Positions 28,532-37,302 of a stretch of DNA of 64,000 bases are shown here, one piece after another. The stretch spans positions 568,001-632,000 of the forward strand of contig NZ_JAUSZF010000001.1 of assembly GCF_030817315.1 (NCBI RefSeq). Direction: 5' to 3'. The translations under genes were made by a program, and so were the position numbers. The stretch comes from Sphingomonas faeni (GTDB lineage: Bacteria > Pseudomonadota > Alphaproteobacteria > Sphingomonadales > Sphingomonadaceae). The notes under the pieces are model-generated. The model did no database searches and was not told the DNA's origin. It saw only the letters and a program-made list of their open reading frames with translations. Numbering within the stretch: the first letter of the stretch is position 1; each line of letters opens with the position of its first letter.

Positions 28532-29479
28532 ATGAGGCGGACGGGCAAGGGATTGATCGGCGGGGCGCTGCTGGCGGCGGTATCCGGGATCGGGCTGTCG
28601 CTTTATTCGAGCCGCGTCGCGCGGAAGGCCGAGGAGCTGGTGCCCGCGGAGGGTCGCTTCCTCGACGTCGCGGGCGCGCGGCTGCATTATATCGATGTCG
28701 GATCCGGTCCGACGATCGTCATGGTCCACGGCCTCGGCGGACAGTTGCGCAACTTCAGCTATGCGCTCGTCGACCTGTTGAAGGACGACTACCGCGTGAT
28801 CGTCGTCGATCGGCCGGGCTCGGGCTACTCGACCGCGACGGGGGCAATGCCGGGGATCATCGGGCAGGGCGCGATCATCGCCGACTTCATCCAGAAGCTC
28901 GGGCTCGATCGGCCGTTGCTGGTGGGGCATTCGCTGGGCGGTGCGCTCAGTCTCGCGGTCGGGCTCGATCATCCGCACCTGGTCCGCGCTTTGGCGCTGA
29001 TCGCGCCGCTGACGCAGCCGCTGGAACAGGTGCCCGAGAGCTTCCGTGGGCTGGCCAGGATCCCGTCGGGCGCGCGTCTGGCGTTCGCGCAGGTGCTGGG
29101 TACCCCGCTGAGCCGGTTGACCGCGAAGAAGACGCTTGAGGGCGTGTTTGCGCCAGAGGCCGTGCCGGAGGATTTCGTGACGCGGGGCGGCGGCGCACTG
29201 TCGGCGCGGCCGATCGCGATCGCGGCGGCGGCGGCGGATCTGGCCGGGGCTAACGACGATGTGAGGGCGATGGTCGCGCGGTATGCTGAGATCGGCTTGC
29301 CGGTGCGGATTTTGTTCGGGCGGCAGGATGCGATTCTCGATCCTGCGTGGAATGGGCACCGGACTGCGGCGGTTATTCCGGGGGCTAAGATCGACACGAT
29401 CGAGGGCGGGCACATGATCCCGATCACCGCGCCTGAGGCTTGTGCGCGGTTTGTGCGGGCTGCGTTCGCCGCTGGGTGA
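28532..29479 (+). CDS. Alpha/beta hydrolase with N-terminal membrane anchor
   Basis: The 315-residue protein has one hydrophobic N-terminal segment (about 8-25) and an alpha/beta hydrolase domain: the oxyanion segment VHGLGGQLRNF, nucleophile GHSLGG, a late acidic strand with RILFGRQDAILDP and the catalytic His in GGHMIPITAPE. The substrate is unknown. AAGGAG at 28520-28525 lies 6 bases before ATG 28532, so I prefer that start over in-frame ATGs at 28511 and 28526. Confidence 0.85.
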   Translation: MRRTGKGLIGGALLAAVSGIGLSLYSSRVARKAEELVPAEGRFLDVAGARLHYIDVGSGPTIVMVHGLGGQLRNFSYALVDLLKDDYRVIVVDRPGSGYSTATGAMPGIIGQGAIIADFIQKLGLDRPLLVGHSLGGALSLAVGLDHPHLVRALALIAPLTQPLEQVPESFRGLARIPSGARLAFAQVLGTPLSRLTAKKTLEGVFAPEAVPEDFVTRGGGALSARPIAIAAAAADLAGANDDVRAMVARYAEIGLPVRILFGRQDAILDPAWNGHRTAAVIPGAKIDTIEGGHMIPITAPEACARFVRAAFAAG

Positions 29480-29511
29480 GGTTCGCAACGAGTTGACCTG
29501 AACACCAAGCA

Positions 29512-29615
29512 CCTCCCCGGCGAAGGCCGGGGCCCAGGTGGAAAGGTTGAGGTAACGAAGCGCTCCCCTCCGTTAGCAGCGCTCCCCACCTGGGCCCCGG
29601 CCTTCGCCGGGGTGG
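29512..29615. repeat. Palindromic element, family A (copy 3)
   Basis: The arms CTCCCCGGCGAAGGCCGGGG and CCCCGGCCTTCGCCGGGGTG enclose GGTGGAAAGGTTGAGGTAACG. It starts 32 bp after the hydrolase stop codon. Confidence 0.88.
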
Positions 29616-29652
29616 TGTTGGAAGCGGCCATCTGCTGCCAACTTGCGCGTTC

Positions 29653-29711
29653 TTGTTCTCCCGCGAAGGCGGGAGCCCAGACCGGACTCCCGCCTTCGCG
29701 GGAGAACAAGG
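29653..29711. repeat. Palindromic element, family B (copy 2)
   Basis: TTGTTCTCCCGCGAAGGCGG and the inverted arm CCGCCTTCGCGGGAGAACAA are perfect partners around the centre GAGCCCAGACCGGACTC. It follows the family A copy between convergent genes. Confidence 0.9.
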
Positions 29712-29718
29712 AAGCAGG

Positions 29719-30069
29719 TTACCCCGCGACGGGCAGCTTCACCTTGCCCGCATCATCGCGCTCCAGCGGCCCGTAGGACAGCACCGTCTCCAGCAGCAAC
29801 GGCCCGCCATAGACGTGCGGGAACAGCTGTCCCCCACGCGACTCTTCCCACTTCACGTCGTCGCCAATCGCTTCGAGATCGATCGCCGCAACATGCAGGT
29901 CCGACTGGCCGGCGAAGTGCTTGTCGACCGTCTCCGTCAGCTGCTCCGCGGTCGAGAGGTGGATATACCCATCGGCCACATCCACCGGCGCGCCCGCGAA
30001 GCTCCCGCTCTCCAAGGTCGCCAGCTGCTCCCCCGTCAGCACCTTGTAGGCGATCGGATCGCGGCTCAT
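29719..30069 (-). CDS. DUF952-family protein
   Basis: The 116-residue cytosolic protein matches the DUF952 pattern: AYKVLTGEQ, DVADGYIHLSTAEQLTETVDKHF, WEESRGGQLFPHVYG and the end DAGKVKLP. The fold resembles ADP-ribosyltransferase-like proteins, but the function is unknown. Its start overlaps the gyrA stop codon by 4 bp, so it is made together with GyrA. Confidence 0.85.
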   Translation of the reverse strand: MSRDPIAYKVLTGEQLATLESGSFAGAPVDVADGYIHLSTAEQLTETVDKHFAGQSDLHVAAIDLEAIGDDVKWEESRGGQLFPHVYGGPLLLETVLSYGPLERDDAGKVKLPVAG

Positions 30070-32846
30070 TCGCCGTCCTCCGGGCCAGCCGCCGTGTCTT
30101 CGCCGATCGTCGCACCGGTGTCGGGTGCGATCTCCGGGGTCGCGTCGGCCAGGTTGACCTCGGCGTCTTCCTCGGTTTCCTCGATCCGTGCGGCCGAGAC
30201 GACATGTTCGCCCTTCGCCACGTCGAACAGCTTCACACCGGCCGAATTGCGGCTGATGACGCGAAGCGACGCCAGCGTCGTGCGGATCAGCTTGGCCTGG
30301 TTGGTGACCAGCATCAGCTGATGGCCCTTCGCCGCCGCGAAGCTCGCCACCACCGGGCCGTTACGCGCGATGTTGTCGATGTTGGTGATGCCCTGACCAC
30401 CACGACCCGTGCGCCGGTAATCATAGGCGCTCGACAGCTTGCCATAGCCGTTCTCGCAGACCGTCAGGATGAACTGTTCGCGGTCCTTCAGATCGTTGTA
30501 GCGCTCGTCGCCCATCCCGTGATCGCCCTCGCGCTCGCCCTTCCAGGGTGCGAACTTGAGGTACGTCTCGCGCTCGTCGGGCGTCGCGCCGACACGGTGG
30601 AGAACCGACAGCGAGATCACCTCGTCGTCGTTCTTCAGGGTGATGCCGCGCACGCCGGTCGAGGTGCGGCTCTGGAACTCGCGGACGTCGTCGCCGGCAA
30701 AACGGATCGCCTTTCCGCACTTGGTCGCGAGCAGCACGTCGTCATGCTCGCTGAGCAGCGCAACGCCGATCAGCTTGTCCTCCGAAGCCTCCCCATTTTC
30801 ACCGGGCTCGAAGCGCATCGCGATCTTGCCGTTCGACGGCACGTTGGTGAACGCATCCATCGCGTTGCGGCGCACGAGCCCGCGCTGCGTCGCGAACATC
30901 ACGTGCAGGCGGCTCCACTCGCTGAGGTCCTCCGGCAGCGGGAGCACGGTCGAGATCGTCTCGCCCGGCGCCAGCGGCAGCAGATTGATCATCGGCCGAC
31001 CGCGCGTGGCCGGGCCACCCTCGGGAAGGCGCCAGACCTTGTAGCGATACACCTTGCCGAGGTTCGAGAAGAACAGCACCGGGGTGTGCGTCGAGGTGAC
31101 GAACAGCTCGGTGACGACGTCCTCGTCCTTCGTCGACATGCCCGCGCGACCCTTGCCGCCGCGGGCCTGCGCGCGGAACGTGTCGAGGCTGGTGCGCTTG
31201 ATATAGCCCTGCATGGTCACGGTCACGACCATGTCCTCGCGCTCGATCAGGTCCTCGTCGTCGATGCCGTTGGCGGCGGCGGCGATCTCGGAGCGGCGCG
31301 GCGTGGCGAATTCGTCGCGGATCGCGATCAGCTCGCCGCGCATCACTTCGTACAGCTTCGCCCGGTCGCCGAGAATGTGGAGCAGCTCGCCGATCGTCGC
31401 GGCGAGCGCCTTCAGCTCGTCGCCGATCTCGTCGCGGCCCAGCAGCGTAAGGCGGTGCAGGCGGAGATCGAGGATCGCGCGGACCTGCGGCTCGGACAGC
31501 TTGTAGATGCCCTCCTGCTGCTTGTCCTCGACCGCCTCGACCAGCGCGATGTACGGCGCGATCTCCTCCACCGGCCATTCGCGGGCGAGCAATTTGCCGC
31601 GTGCTTCCGCCGGGCTCGACGAGCCGCGGATGATCTTGACGACCTCGTCGAGGTTGGTGACCGCGATGACGAGGCCGAGCAACAGGTGCGCGCGCTCGCG
31701 TGCCTTGGCCAGTTCGAATTTAGACCGCCGCGTGATGACTTGTTCGCGGAAGGTGATGAACGCGCCGATGATGTCGCGCAAGTTGAGCAGCTCGGGACGG
31801 CCGCCGCGGATCGCCAGCATGTTGGCGGGGAAGCTCGACTGCGCGGGCGTGTGCCGCCAGAGCTGGTTGAGCACCACGTCGACGGTCGCGTCGCGCTTCA
31901 GGTCGATGACGATGCGCACGCCCATCCGGCTCGATTCGTCGCGAATGTCGCTGACGCCTTCGATCCGCTTGTCCTTGGCGGCTTCGGCGATCTTCTCGAC
32001 CAGGCCGTTCTTGCCGGTCTGGAACGGGATCTCGGTAAGGACGATCGAGCGACGGTCGCCCTTGCCCTCCTCGACGATGTGGCGCGAGCGGACGATAATC
32101 GAGCCGCGGCCGGTCTCGTACGCCGACTTGGCGCCCGCGCGGCCGAGGATGATCGCGCCGGTCGGGAAGTCGGGGCCGGGGACGATCTCGAACAATTCCT
32201 CCGTCGTGATCGCGCCATTGTCCATGTACGCGAGGCACGCGTCGATGACTTCGCCGAGATTGTGTGGCGGAATGTTGGTCGCCATGCCGACCGCGATGCC
32301 GCCCGCGCCGTTGACCAGCAGGTTCGGGAACCGCGCCGGCAACACCGAAGGCTCGCGCTCCGAGCCGTCATAGTTGGGCGTGAAGTCGACCGTATCCTTG
32401 TCGAGATCGCCGAGCAGCGCATTCGCCACCTTGCCGAGGCGCGCCTCGGTGTAGCGCATCGCCGCGGGCGGATCGGGATCCATCGAGCCGAAGTTGCCCT
32501 GGCCGTCGATCAGCGGCACGCGCATCGACCAGTCCTGGGTCATGCGGGCCAACGCATCGTAGATCGAGCTGTCGCCGTGCGGATGGTATTTACCCATCAC
32601 GTCACCGACGATGCGCGCGGACTTGCGATACGGCTTGCCGGCGACGAAGCCGCTCTCATGCGCGCCGTACAGTATGCGGCGATGGACGGGCTTCAGGCCG
32701 TCGCGGACGTCGGGCAGCGCGCGCGCGACGATGACGCTCATCGCATAGTCGAGATAGCTCGACTTCATCTCGTCGACGATCGAGATCGTGGCGATGCCGG
32801 CGGGCTCGCCGCCCTGGGGTTCGGCGAGGATAGTCTCGTCGGTCAA
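30066..32846 (-). CDS. gyrA: DNA gyrase subunit A
   Basis: The ~926-residue protein is the breakage-reunion subunit of gyrase. It has the quinolone-resistance region [15 protein letters not shown], the catalytic tyrosine in [10 protein letters not shown], a coiled coil, and a C-terminal beta-pinwheel with a GyrA-box-like RRTGRGGQG. The residues equivalent to E. coli Ser83 and Asp87 are Ser and Asp, the quinolone-sensitive state. The natural N-terminus appears to be the TTG giving (M)[12 protein letters not shown]; a GTG at 32885 would add 13 atypical residues. The gene overlaps the DUF952 gene. Confidence 0.95.
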   Translation of the reverse strand: MTDETILAEPQGGEPAGIATISIVDEMKSSYLDYAMSVIVARALPDVRDGLKPVHRRILYGAHESGFVAGKPYRKSARIVGDVMGKYHPHGDSSIYDALARMTQDWSMRVPLIDGQGNFGSMDPDPPAAMRYTEARLGKVANALLGDLDKDTVDFTPNYDGSEREPSVLPARFPNLLVNGAGGIAVGMATNIPPHNLGEVIDACLAYMDNGAITTEELFEIVPGPDFPTGAIILGRAGAKSAYETGRGSIIVRSRHIVEEGKGDRRSIVLTEIPFQTGKNGLVEKIAEAAKDKRIEGVSDIRDESSRMGVRIVIDLKRDATVDVVLNQLWRHTPAQSSFPANMLAIRGGRPELLNLRDIIGAFITFREQVITRRSKFELAKARERAHLLLGLVIAVTNLDEVVKIIRGSSSPAEARGKLLAREWPVEEIAPYIALVEAVEDKQQEGIYKLSEPQVRAILDLRLHRLTLLGRDEIGDELKALAATIGELLHILGDRAKLYEVMRGELIAIRDEFATPRRSEIAAAANGIDDEDLIEREDMVVTVTMQGYIKRTSLDTFRAQARGGKGRAGMSTKDEDVVTELFVTSTHTPVLFFSNLGKVYRYKVWRLPEGGPATRGRPMINLLPLAPGETISTVLPLPEDLSEWSRLHVMFATQRGLVRRNAMDAFTNVPSNGKIAMRFEPGENGEASEDKLIGVALLSEHDDVLLATKCGKAIRFAGDDVREFQSRTSTGVRGITLKNDDEVISLSVLHRVGATPDERETYLKFAPWKGEREGDHGMGDERYNDLKDREQFILTVCENGYGKLSSAYDYRRTGRGGQGITNIDNIARNGPVVASFAAAKGHQLMLVTNQAKLIRTTLASLRVISRNSAGVKLFDVAKGEHVVSAARIEETEEDAEVNLADATPEIAPDTGATIGEDTAAGPEDGE

Positions 32847-32967
32847 ATCTGAACGCTTTCGGCTTGTTGCGGTGTTGTGACACACCTTAGCCGAGGGGGG
32901 GGCACCTTACTACCCCCGCGCACGCGTACGCACGCGAGAGAGAAGGGTTTCATCGTTAATTTGCGGG

Positions 32968-33246
32968 TTATTTGCAGGCGGTCTTGGTCTTGTTGCCAGC
33001 GAGCGAACAATCATAGGTGACGGTCTTGCCGTTCGCGAGCTTTGCGCTGACCATGCGGCCTTTCTTGACGGTCGTAGTGTGCTTGGCGACCCTGGTGTTG
33101 CCGGTCGGCGTGGTGGTCTTCGTCGTGGGGGTGTGCGTCGCGACGGTTTTGGGCTGGACGGTCTTGGCTGGCGTCGCGGCGATCGCAGCGCCGCCGGACA
33201 GAAGCGCGCTACCAGCGAGGATCGCGAGGGGGAGGGACTTGGTCAT
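32968..33246 (-). CDS. Small secreted Thr/Lys-rich protein
   Basis: The 92-residue protein has a signal peptide (about 1-23, cleaved after AIAA), a Thr/Pro/Lys-rich linker with repeated TTK/TPT motifs and a small C-terminal part with two cysteines (YDCSLAGNKTKTACK). AGAGGAT lies just upstream of the ATG. I do not recognise a family; it is probably periplasmic. Confidence 0.65.
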   Translation of the reverse strand: MTKSLPLAILAGSALLSGGAAIAATPAKTVQPKTVATHTPTTKTTTPTGNTRVAKHTTTVKKGRMVSAKLANGKTVTYDCSLAGNKTKTACK

Positions 33247-33404
33247 GGGGGTATCCTCTCTGCTTCGGCCTTGGTGGACGATGAGCAGAGCATGCGCCGG
33301 GGGACCTGACCGCCCTATGGCGGATGGGTGAAATCGGCGTCATGGAGGACCCTCACTTCTTACCCAAGCCCCAGCCTTCCAAGAAAGAAGGCCCTCACTT
33401 CTTA

Positions 33405-33512
33405 CCCCTCCCTGGAAGGGAGGGGCAGGGGGTGGGTCGGCTTCCGCATTGGCGAGCTGTAGCGATCTGCAACCGGCCGACCCACCCCGAACCCCTCCCT
33501 TCCAGGGAGGGG
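33405..33512. repeat. Palindromic element, family C (copy 1)
   Basis: CCCCTCCCTGGAAGGGAGGG, then GCAGGGGGTGGGTCGG, and at the far end CCGACCCACCCC and CCCTCCCTTCCAGGGAGGGG. Each end is itself palindromic and the two ends are inverted copies. A direct repeat CCTCACTTCTTACCC precedes it (33351 and 33393). Confidence 0.88.
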
Positions 33513-33520
33513 AGCAGAAG

Positions 33521-34207
33521 TTACGGCGTTACCTCTACCCCGTCCCAAGCGAACAGCTTCCCGCTGTCCGGCGCCCGCAGACCATCGATCACGTCGAGCA
33601 ACTGCACCGCCGCGCGGTCGGCCTTGAACAGGTTGCCCGGCGTCACATTCCCCTGGAACGGCTTCGACAGCCCGGTGTCCACGGTCCCCGGATGCAGCCC
33701 CACCACGATCCCGCTCGAATTGCGCCGTTTGTCCTCGATCGAAATCGTTCTCACCAACTGGTTCAGCGCCGCTTTCGACGCCCGATACCCGTACCAGCCC
33801 CCCAGCTTGTTATCGCCGATGCTCCCAACCCGCGCCGAGAGAACCGCAAACACGATCCGCCCCGCCTTCGGTGTCACCGGCAAGAAATGCTTCGCCACCA
33901 GCGCCGGCCCGATTGCGTTGATCGCGAAGTTGCGCGCCATCCACACCGGATCGAGCTCGCGCATCGCCTTCTCGGGACCCTTGTCGCCGTCGTGCAGCAA
34001 TCCCGTCGCGACGATCACCAGCGTCGGCGACCCGACACGCGCAGCCGCCGCCGCAATGCTCGCCTCGTCCTCCAGATCGAGATGCCGGTCGCCGCTTTCC
34101 GATCGCGCGAACCCGTAGACCTTGTCGAACGCGCCTTCCTCGATCAGCGCCTCCTCCATCGCCTTGCCGATGCCGCCCGAGGCACCGATGACGACAGCGC
34201 TGCTCAC
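33521..34207 (-). CDS. Short-chain dehydrogenase/reductase
   Basis: The 228-residue SDR has the nucleotide-binding GASGGIG near the N-terminus, an NAINAIGPALVA helix, and the catalytic YGYRASK motif (Tyr-x3-Lys). It resembles the C-factor (CsgA-like) branch of small SDRs; the substrate is unknown. The start overlaps the yaaA stop by 4 bp, so both are co-translated. Confidence 0.88.
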   Translation of the reverse strand: MSSAVVIGASGGIGKAMEEALIEEGAFDKVYGFARSESGDRHLDLEDEASIAAAAARVGSPTLVIVATGLLHDGDKGPEKAMRELDPVWMARNFAINAIGPALVAKHFLPVTPKAGRIVFAVLSARVGSIGDNKLGGWYGYRASKAALNQLVRTISIEDKRRNSSGIVVGLHPGTVDTGLSKPFQGNVTPGNLFKADRAAVQLLDVIDGLRAPDSGKLFAWDGVEVTP

Positions 34208-34953
34208 TTGCGCACGAACCGGAACTGCGCGTCGCTGCTGCCCGCGGCGTCATACGCATAGCCGTCGCTGTCGAAGCCCTTGATGCCCTCGATGTCGTCG
34301 ACGCGCTGCTCGACCAGCCACCGCGCGACCATCCCGCGGGCCTTCTTCGCGTGGAAGCTGACGAACTTCTCCGCCTCTCCTTCGCGGAAATCGATCGCGA
34401 CGACGCGTATGGAGGAGGGCAGCTTGCCGTCAGCCGCCGCCCAATATTCCTGGCTGGCGAGGTTGAGGATCGTCCCCGATCCCTCCGCCTCGACGTCGTC
34501 CGCGAGCAGCTTGGCGATCCGATCGCCCCACCAGTCGGTCAGCTTCGTCTTCCGCGGCGCCCAACGCGTGCCCATCTCAAGCCGGTAAGGCCGCATCAGG
34601 TCGAGCGGTCGCAGCAGCCCGTACAAGCCCGACAACATCCGCACATGATCCTGCGCATAATCCACCGCCGCCTCGTCGAGCGTCTTCGCCTCCAGCCCGG
34701 TATAGACGTCGCCGGCGAACGCGAACATCGCCGGCCGCTCGGGCAGCGTATCGAAATCGCGGAATCGGTCCGCGTTCAGCTTCGCCAGCGCCGGCGATAT
34801 ATGCATCAGCTCCGACAGCTTCTTCTGCGTCAGGTGCGCGGCGGCGTGCGCCAGCGTCTTCGCCTCGTCGGCAAACCGCGGCGCGGTCGGCTCGAGCTTG
34901 GGCAGCGCGCTCTCGTAATCGAGCGTCTTGGCGGGCGATAGGACAGCGATCAT
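34204..34953 (-). CDS. yaaA: Peroxide stress protein YaaA (DUF328)
   Basis: The 249-residue protein has the family N-terminus MIAVLSPAKTLDYE and the segments LSGLYGLLRPLDLMRPYRLEMG, WWGDRIA, LNLASQEYW and SFHAKKARGMVARW. YaaA lowers intracellular free iron during peroxide stress in E. coli and has a DNA-binding fold. The length is typical. It is followed directly by an overlapping SDR gene. Confidence 0.92.
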   Translation of the reverse strand: MIAVLSPAKTLDYESALPKLEPTAPRFADEAKTLAHAAAHLTQKKLSELMHISPALAKLNADRFRDFDTLPERPAMFAFAGDVYTGLEAKTLDEAAVDYAQDHVRMLSGLYGLLRPLDLMRPYRLEMGTRWAPRKTKLTDWWGDRIAKLLADDVEAEGSGTILNLASQEYWAAADGKLPSSIRVVAIDFREGEAEKFVSFHAKKARGMVARWLVEQRVDDIEGIKGFDSDGYAYDAAGSSDAQFRFVRK

Positions 34954-35116
34954 CGCCGCGATCTAGCGACGGCCGGGGGCGCGTTCAATCGACGTTCACG
35001 CGCAATCTCACATCGGCGGGATCCAAGCCGCTCGCTTGAACGTATGCATGGCGGATCATATAGCGACGTCGCGCGCCACTTACGTAAGCGGGCCGACGCA
35101 GAGGGAGAGTTTCCGC

Positions 35117-36409
35117 ATGAAGACCATTTCCAAGCTTGCACTGATTGCGGCGTTCGCCACCGGCACGAGCGGCCTTGCGCTGTCGGCGCCTGCGTTCGCT
35201 AAGGACAAGAAGACCGATGCGGCGCCGGCAATGAAGCTGAGCCCCGAAGTCCAGAAGCCCGGCATCGCCGCGCAGACCGCGCTGACCGCCAAGGATTACG
35301 CCGGCGCACAGACCGCGATCGATCAGATCGATGCCGCCGCGAAGACCGATTACGAGAAGTATATCGGCGCCGCGCTCCGCTATCAGCTCGAGAACGAGAA
35401 GCTGGTCGCCGCGCAGACCGCCAACCCGAACGCACCAATGAACGAGACGACGCTCGCAAAGCCGCTCGACGCGCTGATCGCCAACCCGGCGACGCCGGCC
35501 GCCGATCGCGGCCGCTACGCCTATCGCCGCGGCGCGCTCGCGTTCAACGGCAAGCAGTATCCGATCGCACTTCAGTATTTCGCCAAGGCGAAGGAGCTCG
35601 GCTACAACGATCCGAACCTGCCGCTGCAGATCATCAAGGCGAAGATGGACAGCGGCGACGTCGCCGGTGCGACCGCCGACCTGGATGCCAGCATCGCGCA
35701 GATGACCGCATCGGGCCAGAAGGCGCCGGAGGAATATTACCGCTATGCCGTCGCAAAGTCGTACGCGGCAAAGCGTAATGCCGATACGATGGCGTGGCTG
35801 AAGAAGTGGATCACCGCGTATCCGACCGCGAAGAACTGGCGTGACGTGCTGATCCTGTCGGGCATCCAGGCTAACGCGCTGATCCCGCTCGACGAGGCGC
35901 AGAAGGTCGATGTGTTCCGCCTGATGCGTGCGACCAACGCACTCGCCGACCAGACCGACTATCTGCAATATGCCGACAGCGTGAACCGTCGCGGCCTGCC
36001 GAGCGAAGCGCAGGCGGTGATCAAGGAAGGCCTGGCGCAGGGCAAGATCCCGGCGTCGAACACGATGGCCAAGGGTCTGCTGGCGGATGCGAACAAGAAC
36101 ATCGCCAACGATGGTCCGTTGTCCGGTCTCGAGAAGCGCGCTGCGGCCGCGCCCAACGGCAAGCTTGCCGCCGGTACGGCCGATGCGTATCTCGGCCAGA
36201 ACAACTACGCGAAGTCGATCGAGCTGTATCGCCTGGCGCTGACCAAGGGCGGTGTCGATGCCGACGACGTGAACCTGCACATGGGCATCGCGCTCGCGCG
36301 GTCGGGTGACAAGGCCGGCGCCGCGACGGCGTTCTCCGCGGTCAAGGCGTCGCCAAAGGCCGATGTCGCCGGTCTGTGGACGACCTGGCTCGGCGCGCCG
36401 GCTGTATAA
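35117..36409 (+). CDS. Secreted TPR-like repeat protein
   Basis: The 430-residue protein has a clear signal peptide (cleavage after SAPAFA, about residue 28) and is otherwise alpha-helical with TPR-like pairs, for example KDYAGAQTAIDQIDAAAKTDYEKY, KQYPIALQYFAKAKELGY and NNYAKSIELYRLALTKGG. It is probably a periplasmic scaffold; no enzyme motif is visible. GGGAGAG at 35103-35109 precedes ATG 35117; the open frame upstream has no such signal. Confidence 0.82.
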   Translation: MKTISKLALIAAFATGTSGLALSAPAFAKDKKTDAAPAMKLSPEVQKPGIAAQTALTAKDYAGAQTAIDQIDAAAKTDYEKYIGAALRYQLENEKLVAAQTANPNAPMNETTLAKPLDALIANPATPAADRGRYAYRRGALAFNGKQYPIALQYFAKAKELGYNDPNLPLQIIKAKMDSGDVAGATADLDASIAQMTASGQKAPEEYYRYAVAKSYAAKRNADTMAWLKKWITAYPTAKNWRDVLILSGIQANALIPLDEAQKVDVFRLMRATNALADQTDYLQYADSVNRRGLPSEAQAVIKEGLAQGKIPASNTMAKGLLADANKNIANDGPLSGLEKRAAAAPNGKLAAGTADAYLGQNNYAKSIELYRLALTKGGVDADDVNLHMGIALARSGDKAGAATAFSAVKASPKADVAGLWTTWLGAPAV

Positions 36410-36469
36410 GCTAGGGCGTCTCGAACCGTTTTCGTTTGTAGCTACGACCGCCAAGTGCGGCGTCCGAAC

Positions 36470-36578
36470 TCCCCTCCCTGAAAGGGAGGGGCAGGTGGTG
36501 GGTAGGCCGGCTCGTGCCACGAAGGTCTGAACCCAGCGGAACCCGACCCACCCCCAACCCCTCCCTTCCAGGGAGGGG
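36470..36578. repeat. Palindromic element, family C (copy 2)
   Basis: CCCCTCCCTGAAAGGGAGGG with GCAGGTGGTGGGT, and at the other end CGACCCACCCCCAACCCC and CTCCCTTCCAGGGAGGGG. It lies about 60 bp after the TPR-like gene. Confidence 0.88.
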
Positions 36579-36637
36579 CGAAGGTTAGCCCAACCCCTCA
36601 ATCTTCCGCCGCAAAGGGGAGGATCGAGAAGCGAAGA

Positions 36638-37105
36638 CTAATCCACCACCACCGGGATCCCCGACAGCGCCTTGGCCGTCCGGATCGTCAGCGACGTCTT
36701 CACGCTCGCAACGTTCGGCGCAGGCGTCAAGTGGGTCGTCAGGATCTCCTGGAAGCTCTTCAAATCCGCCGCGACGATCTTCAGGATGAAGTCGATCTCG
36801 CCGTTGAGCATGTGGCATTCGCGAATTTCGGGAATGTCGGCGATGTGATGCTCGAACGCGGCGAGGTCGTGCTCGGCCTGGCTGCGTAGCGACACCATCG
36901 CGAACACGGTGATCGGGAAGCCCAGGCGGCTGGCGTCGAGATCGGCGTGATAGCCGCGAATGGCCCCCGCTTCCTCGAGCGCGCGGACACGGCGAAGGCA
37001 AGGCGGGGCGGTAAGCCCCACCTGGTCGGCCAGGTCGACATTGGTCATCCGACCGTCGGCCTGCAACAGCGACAGGATCTGGCGATCGATCCGGTCAAAA
37101 CTCAT
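36638..37105 (-). CDS. Lrp/AsnC-family transcriptional regulator
   Basis: The 155-residue protein has an N-terminal helix-turn-helix (RIDRQILSLLQADGRMTNVDLADQVGLTAPPCLRRVRAL) and a C-terminal RAM ligand-binding domain (HDLAAFEHHIADIPEIRECH, DFILKIVAADLKSFQEIL). Family members sense amino acids and control amino-acid metabolism. I start it at ATG 37105 (MSFDRIDRQ), where GGGAG lies about 11 bases upstream. It is divergent from the histidine kinase gene, with a small inverted repeat in between. Confidence 0.92.
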   Translation of the reverse strand: MSFDRIDRQILSLLQADGRMTNVDLADQVGLTAPPCLRRVRALEEAGAIRGYHADLDASRLGFPITVFAMVSLRSQAEHDLAAFEHHIADIPEIRECHMLNGEIDFILKIVAADLKSFQEILTTHLTPAPNVASVKTSLTIRTAKALSGIPVVVD

Positions 37106-37167
37106 TTCACGCAACTCCCGATAGGCATCGCAAACCAAGCGATTCATTCCTCATAGCCATAAGATTG

Positions 37168-37183
37168 TTGCGGTGAAACGCAA
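37168..37183. promoter_or_regulatory. Small inverted repeat in the lrp / histidine kinase intergenic region
   Basis: TTGCG-GTGAAA-CGCAA lies about 60 bp upstream of the Lrp gene. It could be an autoregulatory Lrp site. It is short, so the call is weak. Confidence 0.25.
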
Positions 37184-37302
37184 TTGTCCCACAATGCGAC
37201 GAAGGCGTTTGCACACCAAAATGGGTTGTTCCTTCGGATTATCGGGCGCGTTAAGGAATCGGTACGGAGTGCGTGCTAAGCCCGCGGAAGCCGGGGAACG
37301 AT

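Noticed and set aside
29643..32852. About 1,070-codon plus-strand frame antisense to gyrA
   Set aside because: GyrA is an unmistakable conserved protein on the other strand; the antisense text is Arg/His-rich with no recognisable domain.
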